Shown: positions 29,467 to 38,443, counted from the stretch's first letter. The stretch is DNA of 64,000 bases from Candidatus Manganitrophus noduliformans (GCF_012184425.1 NZ_VTOW01000001.1:806001-870000), one strand, 5' to 3'. Notes: generated from the letters alone by a model not told the origin. A program made the numbers and translations.

Positions 29467-30127
29467 AGAGATCAACAAGCGCGTGAAGCAGATCCGAGAG
29501 CGGATCGGGCTGACTCAAAAGGAGTTCGCGGCGCAAATCGGGGTTTCCCGCAGCTTTCTCTCGGAAATCGAGGCGGGAAAGGTCAAGCCGTCCGTCGAGG
29601 CGCTGATCGGGATCGTGACCCGCTTTCAGATCGATCCGCATTGGCTCCTGATCGGCGCGGCCGGGGAGCGGCCGGCCGAGTTTGTCGCCGTGGAGTCCGC
29701 TTCCGGATACGCTTCTCCCCCGGAGAAGCAGAGCGCCTATCCCACCGTCCCGCTCCTCGATGATCGCGCCGTCTCGGGTTCTCCTCATCCGATCTCCGAG
29801 GCCGACATTGCCGCTTATCTTCCGGTGTGGGGGACGATCTTTCAGAAGGGGATGTTCTGTTTCTACCTTCGCGACGACGCCATGTCGCCGCTTCTGCGGC
29901 AGGGAGCCCTGGTCGGCGCGATTCCAATTTCGACGCCGTCGAAAAAATGGGAGGGGAAACTGGTGGTCCTCTGGCCGGCGAAAGGGGGGATGATGGTTCG
30001 GCGGTTTCGAATCGACCAGAAATATTTTATTTTTGAAGCGGAGAATAAAAATTATTCGGTGATTTATCTGGAACGATCGACGCGGCCGGTCCTCTTCAGC
30101 GTCGACTGGTGGTGGCAGAGTCAATAG
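29444..30127 (+). CDS. XRE-family transcriptional regulator with S24/LexA-like C-terminal domain
   Basis: About 227 residues from ATG 29444 (TTG 29438 is also in frame). An N-terminal Cro/CI-type HTH spans residues 13-66 (KQIRERIGLTQKEFAAQIGVSRSFLSEIEAGKVKPSVEAL). The C-terminal part about residues 100-215 resembles S24 peptidases: 'YLRDDAMSPLLRQGALVGAIP' carries the nucleophile-type Ser, but the partner Lys of the LexA 'VKR' motif is Arg (MMVRRF). Self-cleavage is therefore doubtful, and the domain may only dimerise or sense. Probably represses itself and the divergent small HTH gene. Prophage- or island-type regulator by appearance. Confidence 0.8.
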   Translation: MRKFAKATEINKRVKQIRERIGLTQKEFAAQIGVSRSFLSEIEAGKVKPSVEALIGIVTRFQIDPHWLLIGAAGERPAEFVAVESASGYASPPEKQSAYPTVPLLDDRAVSGSPHPISEADIAAYLPVWGTIFQKGMFCFYLRDDAMSPLLRQGALVGAIPISTPSKKWEGKLVVLWPAKGGMMVRRFRIDQKYFIFEAENKNYSVIYLERSTRPVLFSVDWWWQSQ

Positions 30128-30214
30128 AGGATGCGCCTGGGCGTGGAAGCGCGCGCCCCAATGTCATCTACCAGACATATATATCTCCATCGGAAGTTTT
30201 TCATCGCAAGGTGC

Positions 30215-30244
30215 TTGACTTTTAAATTTTAACTCACGTATACT
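30215..30244 (+). promoter_or_regulatory. Sigma-70 promoter for the small XRE gene
   Basis: TTGACT (30215-30220), an 18-base spacer, then TATACT (30239-30244), in an AT-rich stretch. Predicted transcription start near 30251, about 94 bases before the ATG at 30345. Confidence 0.65.
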
Positions 30245-30344
30245 TTTAGAAAATAGAAAGTGGTATCCCGCCTCTGGATGTAGAACCATCCATAGTATTT
30301 ATTCAACCATAAAGAGATCATCGATCATGAGAAGGGGGTCAACA

Positions 30345-30626
30345 ATGGAAAAAGTATCTCCGCAAAAAGTCGGCGAGCGGATCAGAGCGGTGCGCGGCAA
30401 CAGAACTCAAACCGAGTTTGCAAAAGCGCTCGGGGTGAAGAAACAAAACTACATCAGTCGATATGAACGAGGACGCATTCCCTCTCCGGATCTTTTGGTC
30501 CGTATCGCCGAGATGGGAAGGGTGAGCATCGACTGGCTGCTCACCGGAAAGAAGGGCGCGGGGCGCGCGACGCCTCCCCAGGCGGCCCGAGGAGCTCGGA
30601 GCCTGCGTCAGGCCAAGAGAAAGTAG
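30345..30626 (+). CDS. Small XRE-family HTH regulator
   Basis: A 93-residue protein. Residues 6-68 form an XRE HTH: 'GERIRAVRGNRTQTEFAKALGVKKQNYISRYERGRIPSPDLLVRIAEMG'. The tail is Arg/Lys/Ala-rich and probably disordered. ATG 30345 has GAAGGGGG in front, so it is preferred to ATG 30327. It has its own promoter and a large hairpin downstream. The target is unknown. Position after the S24-type regulator suggests one regulatory locus. Confidence 0.75.
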   Translation: MEKVSPQKVGERIRAVRGNRTQTEFAKALGVKKQNYISRYERGRIPSPDLLVRIAEMGRVSIDWLLTGKKGAGRATPPQAARGARSLRQAKRK

Positions 30627-30661
30627 CTCTTCTTCCGCGCAACTTCTGTCAGCCTGCTTAC

Positions 30662-30704
30662 GGTCGATCCGCCTCGGATCGAAAACCGCCGAGGCGGATC
30701 GACC
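30662..30704. repeat. Long hairpin (16-bp perfect inverted repeat)
   Basis: Arms GGTCGATCCGCCTCGG (30662-30677) and its exact complement (30689-30704) surround an 11-base loop. It may end transcription of the XRE gene factor-dependently, since no T-run follows, or be a dispersed palindrome. The rest of 30627-30871 shows nothing I can name. Confidence 0.6.
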
Positions 30705-30871
30705 TTGAATTTGAGCGATCTACGACGGTTCGGACAATTCTCCCCGATTCCAGAATAATCTTCTTCCGCCTCTGCGGAAGGTCATCCGCTTGCCGCGATG
30801 AGCGGCCGATTCTTTCAAAAATCCCCAGTATAAACCAACAGATGATGAGCGGCTTGTCGATGACAAAGACA

Positions 30872-30901
30872 TTGACAGGCCCGGATTTTGTTCTATATAC
30901 T
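30872..30901 (+). promoter_or_regulatory. Sigma-70 promoter for ilvE
   Basis: TTGACA (30872-30877), an 18-base spacer and TATACT (30896-30901). The GTG start of ilvE lies 41 bases beyond the -10. Confidence 0.75.
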
Positions 30902-30941
30902 CCATCAGGTAAAAAGATCTGATTTGACGAAAGGAGAAGGT

Positions 30942-31856
30942 GTGCTGAAAGAGACCCCCTTTATTTGGATGGATGGAAAACTGGTTCCCTGGAAAGAGGC
31001 GACCGTCCATGTGCTGACCCACAGCCTTCATTACGGTCTGGCCGTTTTTGAAGGGATCCGTTGCTACAAGGGGAACTCGGGCACGGCCGTGTTCCGATTG
31101 GCGGAACATGTCGAGCGTCTTTTCGGATCGGCTCACATCGTTCGGATGAAGATCCCTTTTGCCCAAAAGGAGATTGAGCAGGCGATTGTTGAAACCGTTC
31201 GTGTCAATCGTTTGGAAGAAGGTTATATCCGTCCGCTGGCCTATATCGGCTACGGGGAGATGGGGCTTTATGTGAAGGAAAATCCCATTCGTCTCTCGAT
31301 CGCCGCCTGGCCCTGGGGGACGTATCTTGGGGAAGAGGGGATCCGACGCGGCATTCGGGTCGCCGTCTCTTCCTTTGCAAGGCACCATGTGAACATCAGC
31401 ATGACCCGCGCGAAGGTCGCCGGTTATTACGTCAATTCTCAACTGGCGAAACGAGAAGCGAAGGAAGCCGGTTATGATGAAGCGGTTCTTCTCGACACCG
31501 AAGGGTTCGTTGCAGAGGGGCCGGGGGAGAATATCTTCATCGTTCGAAAAGGGGTTTTGAAGACGACGCCGCTGACTTCGATCCTTGAAGGAATCACACG
31601 GGACACGATCATGCAATTGGCCCATGAACGGAAGATCAAAGTCGTTCAAGAGCGGTTCACGCGCGACGACCTCTACTTGGCCGACGAAGCATTTTTTACG
31701 GGAACAGCCGCCGAGGTGACGCCGATCCGTGAAGTGGACGGTCGAACGATCGGCAAGGGGGAGCCGGGACCGGTGACGCTTGAGCTTCAAAAGGCCTTCT
31801 TTGATATCGTCCGCGGCAAAGAGAAGGCCCATCCGGAATGGCTGACCTTCGTATAA
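30942..31856 (+). CDS. ilvE: Branched-chain amino-acid aminotransferase
   Basis: A 304-residue fold-type IV PLP enzyme making Val, Leu and Ile from their 2-oxoacids. Visible features: 'LHYGLAVFEGIRCYKG' near residues 28-43, PLP lysine K158 in 'SMTRAKVAGYYVNSQLAK', 'EGPGENIFIV', and the C-terminal 'TGTAAEVTPIREVDGR'. GTG 30942 is chosen because AAGGAG lies 5 bases upstream. Earlier in-frame codons overlap the promoter. Monocistronic by context, with a convergent gene 15 bases after its stop. Confidence 0.95.
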   Translation: MLKETPFIWMDGKLVPWKEATVHVLTHSLHYGLAVFEGIRCYKGNSGTAVFRLAEHVERLFGSAHIVRMKIPFAQKEIEQAIVETVRVNRLEEGYIRPLAYIGYGEMGLYVKENPIRLSIAAWPWGTYLGEEGIRRGIRVAVSSFARHHVNISMTRAKVAGYYVNSQLAKREAKEAGYDEAVLLDTEGFVAEGPGENIFIVRKGVLKTTPLTSILEGITRDTIMQLAHERKIKVVQERFTRDDLYLADEAFFTGTAAEVTPIREVDGRTIGKGEPGPVTLELQKAFFDIVRGKEKAHPEWLTFV

Positions 31857-31871
31857 CCACCACCCGACCGC

Positions 31872-32252
31872 CTAATACCTGCTTGGATCGGCTCCAATCG
31901 CGACGATGCTGCAGGTGTCCCGAATTTCAAGTCCTAGAGCGCGTCCTTTCCGAATCAATTCCTCGCTTTCAGAGCCGGGATTCAGATAAACGATCCGCAT
32001 TCCCTCTTTTTGCCCCACCTCTTCGATGACCTTCAGCCCGATCGATGAGGGAATATAAAAGCTGGCAAGCGCAACCTGGTCGGGAATCTCTAGAACCGAT
32101 CGATAGACCGGTCGTCCTTCGATCTCTTTTTCAGAAGGATGGACCGGGAAGACGTGATATCCCTTCTCCATAAAGGCCCGAACCGCCTTATTCCCAAATT
32201 TTGCGCGGTGGCGGGAGGCTCCTACTATTGCAATTTTCTTTTCCTCTTCCAT
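31872..32252 (-). CDS. CoA-binding domain protein (YccU-like)
   Basis: A 126-residue Rossmann-type CoA_binding protein: 'KKIAIVGASRHRAKFGNKAVRAFMEKGYHVFPVHPSEKEIEGRPVYRSV' and 'VIEEVGQKEGMRIVYLNPGSESEELIRKGRALGLEI'. It matches the stand-alone family related to the N-domain of succinyl-CoA synthetase alpha. It lacks the catalytic His domain, so it probably binds CoA or a nucleotide in a regulatory role. It is convergent with ilvE and divergent from the TMTC-like gene. Confidence 0.85.
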   Translation of the reverse strand: MEEEKKIAIVGASRHRAKFGNKAVRAFMEKGYHVFPVHPSEKEIEGRPVYRSVLEIPDQVALASFYIPSSIGLKVIEEVGQKEGMRIVYLNPGSESEELIRKGRALGLEIRDTCSIVAIGADPSRY

Positions 32253-32332
32253 GGTTTTCCTTTATTTTCTCTTCCTTGACAAGTAACCAGAGTTGGGGTA
32301 TCCCTAAATTACATGACGTAGGGAACACTAGC

Positions 32333-34675
32333 ATGGCGCGGCATTTCACACTCTCTCTCCCGACATTTTCCGGTTTTGTTTTTAGACGGTGGCTTCTTTG
32401 GCTGCTTCCCGTTTTTACCCTCCTGATTTATTCAAACACATGGGATGCGAGTTTTCATCTGGATGATGATATCAACATCGTCGAGAACCGGGCGATCCGG
32501 ATCAAAAGCCTCGATCTCTCAAGCTTGATCCAGGCGGGATTCCGAAGTCCTTTGCCGAACCGATTTGTCGCGAACATGTCGTTTGCATTGAACTATTATT
32601 TTGGGGGACTTCACGTTTTCGGATACCACTGGATCAACACGCTGATCCATCTCGGCGCGGCTTTGCTGCTCTATTTTTTCCTTTATCAGACCTTTTTGCT
32701 CCAACGGCTGCGCCGATCGATCTCCTTTCCCGGCGAGGCGGCGGCCGTCGCCGCCCTTCTTTGGGCGATCCATCCCATTCAGACTCAGTCGGTAACGTAT
32801 ATTGTACAACGGATGACCAGCCTCTCCGCTTTTTTTTACCTGCTTGCCTTTGTCCTCTATCTACAAGGTAGAAAGGGGATGGAAGCGAAGCGGCTTTCCG
32901 GTTTCCAATCGCGGTCCGGTTATTGGTATCTCGGCTCCGGACTGGCCGCCTTGTTGAGTTTCGGGAGCAAAGAGACGGCGATTACCCTTCCGATGATGAT
33001 CGTCCTTTATGACTTTCTTTTTTTCACCGGCGAAGATCGGAAGAGGGTTAAAAAGGCCGTTCCAATTTATCTGGCGCTGTGGATTGGAACAGGTCTGATC
33101 GCACTCCTTTATCTTTGGGGGGCGACAGGCGCGTTCGGCGCGCTTCAAGAAGGGGTTTCGAAGCAGTATGGTGTCGATTATATCCCTTGGGATCTTCGGT
33201 TAATGACCGGCGCGCGGGTCCTGGTCTATTATCTTTCCCTGCTTTTTTTCCCGCATCCGTCCCGCCTGAATTTGGACTATGATTTTCCGCTCTCCTATTC
33301 ACTCTTGAATCCGCCGACCACCCTCCTTTCGGCCGTTGTATTGATCGGGCTCCTCTTCTTCGCCGCTGTTTCCTGGAAGAAAAAGCCCCTTCTCGTTTTT
33401 TTCGTTTTTTGGTATTTTGGAAATCTTCTGCTCGAATCGACTGTTTTACAGCTCGATTTGGTGTTCGAGCACCGTCTTTATCTTCCGTCCGTCGCTTTTT
33501 TTGTCTGCATCACCCTCGGATTACTCCGATGGGCATCGGCTCCCGCTCCGGAATGGGTCTCCATTTTTATTTCCCTTCTCCTGGCCGGTCTGATTTCCGT
33601 TCAGGCATTCTGGACGTTTGAACGGAACCAGGTCTGGAGAGAGGAGATCACCCTCTGGCAAGATACCATATCGAAATCTCCCCGGAAAGCCCGCCCCTAT
33701 GAGGCGCTCGGAGCGGCCTTCGCCGAACAAGGGCGGTTCGATGAGGCCATTCAGGTTTTCCTGACAGCGTTGCGGTTGAACGAAAAGGATGCCAAGGTCC
33801 ATACCAATTTGGGGGTCGCTTATTACAAGAAGGGAAAAATAGAACAGGCGATTTCGGAATTAAAAAGGGCGATTGAAATCAACAAACGGGACGCACTGGC
33901 CTATTACAACTTGGCCAATATTTTTACCGACCGGGAAAGATGGGATGACGCGATCGAGGCTTACGAAAAAGCGATCGAGATCCTTCCAGACAAGACGATG
34001 ATTCGACATAATCTCGCGTACGCGTTGAATCGAAAGGGGATGCGTCAGGAGGCCATTCACGAATATTTGGAAGCGATCCGACAAGAAAATGATCTGGTTG
34101 AAAGCCACAAGAACCTTGCGGCGCTATATCTCCAGGAAGAGCAGATCGGCGAGGCGCTGCACCATTATCAGGAGGCCGCCCGGATCCGACCGGAGGACCC
34201 TGCCATCCATCGCGTAATGGGCTCCCTCTATAAAAAACAGAAACTGTTCGATCTGGCGCTGCGGGAGTTTGAAAAAGCGGCCCAGCTTGCCCCGAGCCCC
34301 ACGACCTACTATCAACTCGGGACGGTTTTGGATCAGAAAAAAGAGTGGAGAGAGGCCATTCGGGCCTATCAAAAGGCCATAGAGCTAAATCCCAAAATGG
34401 TGGAGGCATACATCAACCTCGGGGTCGATTATCAGAAGGAGAATCAGCTCGAATTCTCTATGAAGGCCTTTCTCGAAGCGATGCGGCTTCAGCCGGAATT
34501 GGCCGAGGCCCATAATAACCTCGGCTATCTTTATCAGCAGAAAGGTCTTGTTGATCTCGCCCGCCTTGAATACCAGCTGGCATTACGGTTCCGTCCCCAG
34601 TGGGACCTCCCCCGAATCAACCTGATGCAGCTTCAGTCGCCGATTCAAGAAGTCACACTCCAGCCCGGACAATAG
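32333..34675 (+). CDS. TMTC-like membrane protein: GT-C glycosyltransferase-type domain plus TPRs
   Basis: A 780-residue protein from ATG 32333. Residues 1-445 hold about ten membrane spans, with the luminal/periplasmic acidic motif 'DASFHLDDDINIVEN' after the first span and 'AIHPIQTQSVTYIVQRMTSLSAFFYL', hallmarks of the TMTC/DUF1736 class related to GT-C glycosyltransferases (polyprenyl-sugar donors). Residues about 470-770 form eight or so TPRs ('AKVHTNLGVAYYKKGKIEQAISELKRAIEI'). A role in protein O-glycosylation is likely by family, but donor and acceptor are unknown. The upstream in-frame extension overlaps the divergent gene and was not used. Confidence 0.8.
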   Translation: MARHFTLSLPTFSGFVFRRWLLWLLPVFTLLIYSNTWDASFHLDDDINIVENRAIRIKSLDLSSLIQAGFRSPLPNRFVANMSFALNYYFGGLHVFGYHWINTLIHLGAALLLYFFLYQTFLLQRLRRSISFPGEAAAVAALLWAIHPIQTQSVTYIVQRMTSLSAFFYLLAFVLYLQGRKGMEAKRLSGFQSRSGYWYLGSGLAALLSFGSKETAITLPMMIVLYDFLFFTGEDRKRVKKAVPIYLALWIGTGLIALLYLWGATGAFGALQEGVSKQYGVDYIPWDLRLMTGARVLVYYLSLLFFPHPSRLNLDYDFPLSYSLLNPPTTLLSAVVLIGLLFFAAVSWKKKPLLVFFVFWYFGNLLLESTVLQLDLVFEHRLYLPSVAFFVCITLGLLRWASAPAPEWVSIFISLLLAGLISVQAFWTFERNQVWREEITLWQDTISKSPRKARPYEALGAAFAEQGRFDEAIQVFLTALRLNEKDAKVHTNLGVAYYKKGKIEQAISELKRAIEINKRDALAYYNLANIFTDRERWDDAIEAYEKAIEILPDKTMIRHNLAYALNRKGMRQEAIHEYLEAIRQENDLVESHKNLAALYLQEEQIGEALHHYQEAARIRPEDPAIHRVMGSLYKKQKLFDLALREFEKAAQLAPSPTTYYQLGTVLDQKKEWREAIRAYQKAIELNPKMVEAYINLGVDYQKENQLEFSMKAFLEAMRLQPELAEAHNNLGYLYQQKGLVDLARLEYQLALRFRPQWDLPRINLMQLQSPIQEVTLQPGQ

Positions 34676-34871
34676 TATAAATCAGTCGACGGCAACGATT
34701 CCGAAAGGAATCTTTTGTGCAATCGTATGCAATCGGGTTGCATCATTTCGTGGAATATCCCACGGAAACTCTATGTCTGCCGCCGAAAGGAGTCATTTAA
34801 ATTGTTCTTTCAAGACGGTCTCGGATTTGCAAAAAAAGCGTTCCGTTGTTGGAATGATTGGGGCGGATCCG
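34676..34871 (+). other. Leader/intergenic region before the transglycosylase gene
   Basis: About 195 bases. It contains two direct TGCAATCG copies, the second overlapping a small inverted repeat (ATGCAA-5-TTGCAT), and a CGTGG/CCACG hairpin further on. No riboswitch consensus that I know fits. An alternative in-frame ATG at 34773 would make part of this coding. Confidence 0.3.
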
Positions 34872-35597
34872 ATGTCGGTAAAGCAAAGGTACAGGCGATA
34901 TTGGATATTAACCGGAACACTCGGGTTCTTTCTTTTTCACCCTTTCTCATCCGACGTCTCCCTGTCGGACCCGCACAACATGCCGCTCCACCTGCCGGCG
35001 GATCCTGTTCCTCATGAAGGTTCAGCAAAGCAAGGTTCTCCCCATTCTGAGGGCGGACATTTCCGGAAAGAGAAGAAAATCTTCGAGATTCTCTCCGGAT
35101 TTGAAACCGGGCTCGATAAACATCAGGAGAAGAAGCTGGCGAGCTTCATTCATCAGGAAAGCCGCCGGTACGGGTTTGATCCCGAGCTGATCGTCGCCGT
35201 GATCTCTACGGAAAGTTCATTTTATAATTGGGCGATCTCTCCCAAGGGGGCCGTCGGATTGATGCAGCTGATTCCGACGACCGGGAAAGAAGTCGCGGAG
35301 AGAAACGATATCGTCTGGCACGGGAAAGATCTTTTATTCGATCCGTTCTTGAATATTCGCCTCGGTATTCACTATTTATGGATGCTCTATCTAAAATTTG
35401 GAGACATCCATATTGCCCTGACCGCGTACAATTATGGTCCCGGAAAGGTGGTCCGGTGGTTGAAAGCAGGCCAAAAAATACCGACGAATTATTCGGAAAA
35501 AGTGCTCGACTACTATCAAAAGTTTTTGAATTTAGGGGGGAGTGGAAAAAATGTTCCTGAAAAGGACCGGCCGGTTCAGATGGCGCGCCGTTCCTAA
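34872..35597 (+). CDS. Lytic transglycosylase (SLT domain), membrane-anchored
   Basis: About 241 residues from ATG 34872 (ATG 34854 and 34773 are in-frame alternatives). An N-terminal anchor or signal (YWILTGTLGFFLFHPF) precedes a linker and a goose-lysozyme-type SLT domain. Catalytic Glu E114 lies in 'VISTESSFYNWAISPKGAVGLMQL', followed by 'DPFLNIRLGIHYLWML' and 'ALTAYNYGPGKV'. It cleaves murein strands in the periplasm to give anhydro-muropeptides, for wall turnover or insertion of envelope machines. It stands alone after the TMTC-like gene. Confidence 0.9.
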   Translation: MSVKQRYRRYWILTGTLGFFLFHPFSSDVSLSDPHNMPLHLPADPVPHEGSAKQGSPHSEGGHFRKEKKIFEILSGFETGLDKHQEKKLASFIHQESRRYGFDPELIVAVISTESSFYNWAISPKGAVGLMQLIPTTGKEVAERNDIVWHGKDLLFDPFLNIRLGIHYLWMLYLKFGDIHIALTAYNYGPGKVVRWLKAGQKIPTNYSEKVLDYYQKFLNLGGSGKNVPEKDRPVQMARRS

Positions 35598-35600
35598 AGC

Positions 35601-35885
35601 CTAGAGCTTTTTATAGAACGGCGACGGCATTTCGGTAATGATCATTCCTTCTTGCGCCGGCGTTCTGCAGGCCCGTTCGGTCACCGTTTCTCCCTCCGGA
35701 CCCAACTTGAAGCTCACCGTACAATTTTTGCATTCCCCATTCCAGCAAAATTTATTGGAAAAGCGAATCAGTCCCATCTCCTGGAAGATCCAGATGAGGT
35801 TGTCCTCCTGGACATGACAAACTTTTCCTTGAAGGGTTATCTGTAGTGTCACGGGGCCGCTTTGAGGGGAGGGGGTCGGTTCCAT
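35601..35885 (-). CDS. Small 2Fe-2S ferredoxin-like protein
   Basis: A 94-residue protein from ATG 35885 (a longer in-frame start would overlap nth and was not used). A beta-grasp start 'VTLQITLQGKVCHVQEDNLIWIFQEMGLI' precedes the cluster motif 'CWNGECKNC' (C-x4-C-x2-C) and the distant fourth Cys in 'RACRTPA', the plant/bacterial-type [2Fe-2S] pattern. It probably acts as a soluble electron carrier. The stop is 4 bases from the convergent transglycosylase stop, and nth lies upstream on the same strand. Confidence 0.75.
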   Translation of the reverse strand: MEPTPSPQSGPVTLQITLQGKVCHVQEDNLIWIFQEMGLIRFSNKFCWNGECKNCTVSFKLGPEGETVTERACRTPAQEGMIITEMPSPFYKKL

Positions 35886-35926
35886 ACGTTCTTCGAGTCT
35901 ATCATAGAATGAGAGAAAGTAAAGAC

Positions 35927-36586
35927 TCAACGCTTTTTCTCGACGCCCACCTGCTTGCAATAGGGAGAAATCTCGCATCGGCTGCAGATCGGCGAGATCG
36001 GTTTGCAGATGAACTGCCCATAGGGGACGAGGAGATCGTTATAAATGATCCAGTAACGCTTGGGAAGTTTTTCCCGGAGGGCCGTTTCGCTCTCTTCAGG
36101 ACTCTTCGTCCGGATATAGCCGATCCGGTTTGAGATCCGATGAACATGTGTATCGACGCAGATCCCCGGCTTCCGAAAGGCCGCGGTCACGACGAGATTG
36201 GCCGTTTTCCTCCCGACGCCGGGGAGGGTGAGCAGGGCATCGATGGAATCGGGAACATGGCCGTCGAATTTCTCCATCAGGTCGCGGCAAATCCCGAGAA
36301 TTTGCTGGGTTTTGTTCCTGTAAAAAGAGACGGGATAGATCGCCGACTCAATCTGAGCGGCCCGCAGGCAGCGCATCCGGCCGGGTGTCGCGGCCAATTG
36401 GAAGAGACGGGCCGAGGCGGCCTCGGTCGTTTCATCCCGCGTTCGCAGGCTCAGAAGACAGGAGATTAAGACCCGAAAGGGATCTTGGGTCCGCTGCGCG
36501 ATCAGGCCGACCGCCGGCGTTTTCAACCGGCGCACCTCTTTTTTCAGGATCGCCATGATCGGATGAATGGAATCGGCCGTGATCAT
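35927..36586 (-). CDS. nth: Endonuclease III (DNA glycosylase/AP lyase)
   Basis: A 219-residue base-excision-repair enzyme removing oxidised pyrimidines. It has the helix-hairpin-helix 'LPGVGRKTANLVV' with the catalytic Lys, the catalytic Asp in 'VDTHVHRISNRIGY', and a C-terminal [4Fe-4S] loop C-x6-C-x2-C-x5-C (CKPISPICSRCEISPYC). Length is normal. Divergent from the polyprenyl synthase gene. Confidence 0.96.
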   Translation of the reverse strand: MITADSIHPIMAILKKEVRRLKTPAVGLIAQRTQDPFRVLISCLLSLRTRDETTEAASARLFQLAATPGRMRCLRAAQIESAIYPVSFYRNKTQQILGICRDLMEKFDGHVPDSIDALLTLPGVGRKTANLVVTAAFRKPGICVDTHVHRISNRIGYIRTKSPEESETALREKLPKRYWIIYNDLLVPYGQFICKPISPICSRCEISPYCKQVGVEKKR

Positions 36587-36655
36587 GATCTGAAAATAAC
36601 ATAAGCTTTCTTGAGATGCAATTCTCCCGGTTTCGGACCTAAAATCGTTTTTAGC

Positions 36656-36684
36656 TTGACTTAGGTTGTGGCTTAGCCTACTAT
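36656..36684 (+). promoter_or_regulatory. Sigma-70 promoter for the polyprenyl synthase gene
   Basis: TTGACT (36656-36661), a 17-base spacer and TACTAT (36679-36684), followed by a T-rich stretch. The start codon lies about 40 bases downstream. Confidence 0.7.
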
Positions 36685-36730
36685 TTTTTTACACTCAACT
36701 TTATTCCTCTTTAGGTCAGATGCGGTGGAG

Positions 36731-37699
36731 ATGGATCAGGTCTGGTCCAATTATAAAGAAGCCCTCGACGAGGTCGAAGAGCAGATCAAAAAGGGCCTCG
36801 ATTCCGAGGTCACGCTCATCAACAAAGTCGCCTACCATATCTTGAGCAGCGGCGGCAAGCGGATTCGCCCCCTCCTCTTAATCATCAGCGCCCAGCTTTG
36901 CCAATCGGTCGATAAACGCCATATCCACCTGGCCGGGATGGTCGAGTTCATCCACACGGCGACACTTTTGCACGACGATGTTTTGGACAATGCGGAGGTC
37001 CGCCGCGGTATCCCCGCCGCCCGCCTTCTCTGGGGAAACCAAGCGAGTATTCTGGTCGGAGATTATCTCTATACCCTGGCCGTCTGCCAGGCGGTGAAGA
37101 TGGAGAATTTTGAGATCAACTATCTTCTCTCCACCACCTGCCGGAGAATGTCCGAAGGGGAAACGCTTCAATTGGTTCACAGCCGCGATCTTGATTTGAC
37201 CGAAGCGACTTATCTCCAGATCATCGAATACAAAACGGCGGCGCTCCTGTCCGCCGCTTGCAAATTGGGGGGGATTATCGGGAATGAATCGGATGAGAAA
37301 AAGGAGGCGCTTTCCCGGTATGGCCGGAATTTGGGAATCGCCTTCCAAGTGGCGGATGATACCCTCGATTATGTCGCCGATCGGGCGCGCCTCGGAAAAT
37401 CTCCGGGGAAAGATATCAAAGAAGGAAAGGTGACCCTCCCGCTCCTTCATCTGCTTCAACATTGTTCTTCAAAAGACAAAAGAGAGCTCAAGAAGGTTAT
37501 CAAGAAGGCCGCCCTTCTCAAGAGAGATCTCTCTTTCGTGACCGGATTGATGGAGCAATACGGCTCCATCGCGTATGCCCGTAAAAAAGCGCAAGATTAT
37601 GCCAACCGCGCGAAGAGCGATCTTTCTATTTTTAGCGACTCCCTCCATCGCCAAGCCCTCTGCACCGTCGCCGACTACGTTGTCCGAAGAGATCACTGA
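36731..37699 (+). CDS. Long-chain polyprenyl diphosphate synthase
   Basis: A 322-residue trans-prenyltransferase extending allylic diphosphates with IPP, likely making the quinone side chain (IspB-like). First Asp-rich motif HDDVLD (D82, D83, D86) and second DDTLD (D209-D213) bind Mg-diphosphate. 'SGGKRIRPLLL' is the IPP-binding start. There are no bulky aromatics just before the first motif, which suits a long product. GTG 36725 is an alternative start two codons earlier. A glycosyltransferase gene follows after 39 bases. Confidence 0.92.
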   Translation: MDQVWSNYKEALDEVEEQIKKGLDSEVTLINKVAYHILSSGGKRIRPLLLIISAQLCQSVDKRHIHLAGMVEFIHTATLLHDDVLDNAEVRRGIPAARLLWGNQASILVGDYLYTLAVCQAVKMENFEINYLLSTTCRRMSEGETLQLVHSRDLDLTEATYLQIIEYKTAALLSAACKLGGIIGNESDEKKEALSRYGRNLGIAFQVADDTLDYVADRARLGKSPGKDIKEGKVTLPLLHLLQHCSSKDKRELKKVIKKAALLKRDLSFVTGLMEQYGSIAYARKKAQDYANRAKSDLSIFSDSLHRQALCTVADYVVRRDH

Positions 37700-37738
37700 T
37701 CGCTTCCCGATCGTGTTTTTCTTCTCGTATTTCCTTCA

Positions 37739-38443
37739 ATGAAAAAAACTTCCATCGTCATCCCGGTGCTTAACGAAGAAGAGGCGCTCCGCCGGACGCT
37801 CGATCGATTGGAGCAATTCACAGAGGTCGAGATGATCGTCGTCGATGGAGGGAGCACCGATGAAACGGTGCCCCTCCTTCAAGCCTGGTCTGATCGGCAT
37901 TCCACCCAAACGCGGAGTGTCCTTTATGGTGAACGAGGCCGGGCGCGGCAGATGAACGCCGGGGCGGAGCGGGCCACGGGAGAGATCCTCCTTTTTCTCC
38001 ATGCCGACTCCCTCCTTCCTGCAGGAGCGATCGATGCGGTTGCGGAAGCGGTCCGCTCGCCTGCCGTGGCCGGCGGCGCATTTCGATTGAAGATCGATTC
38101 CGAGGCTTTCTTTTTAAGAATCGTCGAGAAGCTGGCGAATCTGAGGTCCCGGTTTCTCAAACTCCCTTATGGCGACCAGGGGATCTTTGTTCGAAGGGAT
38201 CTCTTCGAACGTTTGGGGGGATATGCAGAGTTGCCTCTCATGGAAGATGTCGATTTCATCCGCCGTTTGAAGAGGGAGGGGGAAGTCGTCCTGCTCGCGG
38301 AGGAGATCGCGACCTCTCCCCGGCGGTGGCTCCGGGAGGGGATTTATTACGTCACTCTTCGCAATCTTGTTTTGTTGGCTCTCTATTTCGGAGGCGTTTC
38401 CCCCGGAAGGTTGGCGCGATGGTATCCCTTCGGAAAGAAGTAA
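37739..38443 (+). CDS. Family-2 glycosyltransferase (TIGR04283-like)
   Basis: A 234-residue GT-A enzyme: 'SIVIPVLNEEEALRRTL', 'VEMIVVDGGSTDET', and 'GEILLFLHADSLLP' with the metal-binding HAD in place of DxD, then 'LPYGDQGIFVRRDLFERLGGYAELPLMEDVDF'. This matches the short glycosyltransferases often found with rSAM/selenodomain proteins, though none is adjacent here. The acceptor is unknown. A C-terminal hydrophobic stretch (YYVTLRNLVLLALYFGG) may touch the membrane. Confidence 0.85.
   Translation: MKKTSIVIPVLNEEEALRRTLDRLEQFTEVEMIVVDGGSTDETVPLLQAWSDRHSTQTRSVLYGERGRARQMNAGAERATGEILLFLHADSLLPAGAIDAVAEAVRSPAVAGGAFRLKIDSEAFFLRIVEKLANLRSRFLKLPYGDQGIFVRRDLFERLGGYAELPLMEDVDFIRRLKREGEVVLLAEEIATSPRRWLREGIYYVTLRNLVLLALYFGGVSPGRLARWYPFGKK

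Noticed and set aside
34676-34871. Possible riboswitch (c-di-GMP or c-di-AMP type) before the lytic transglycosylase gene
   Set aside because: Hairpins and short repeats are present, but the conserved bases of those classes are missing.
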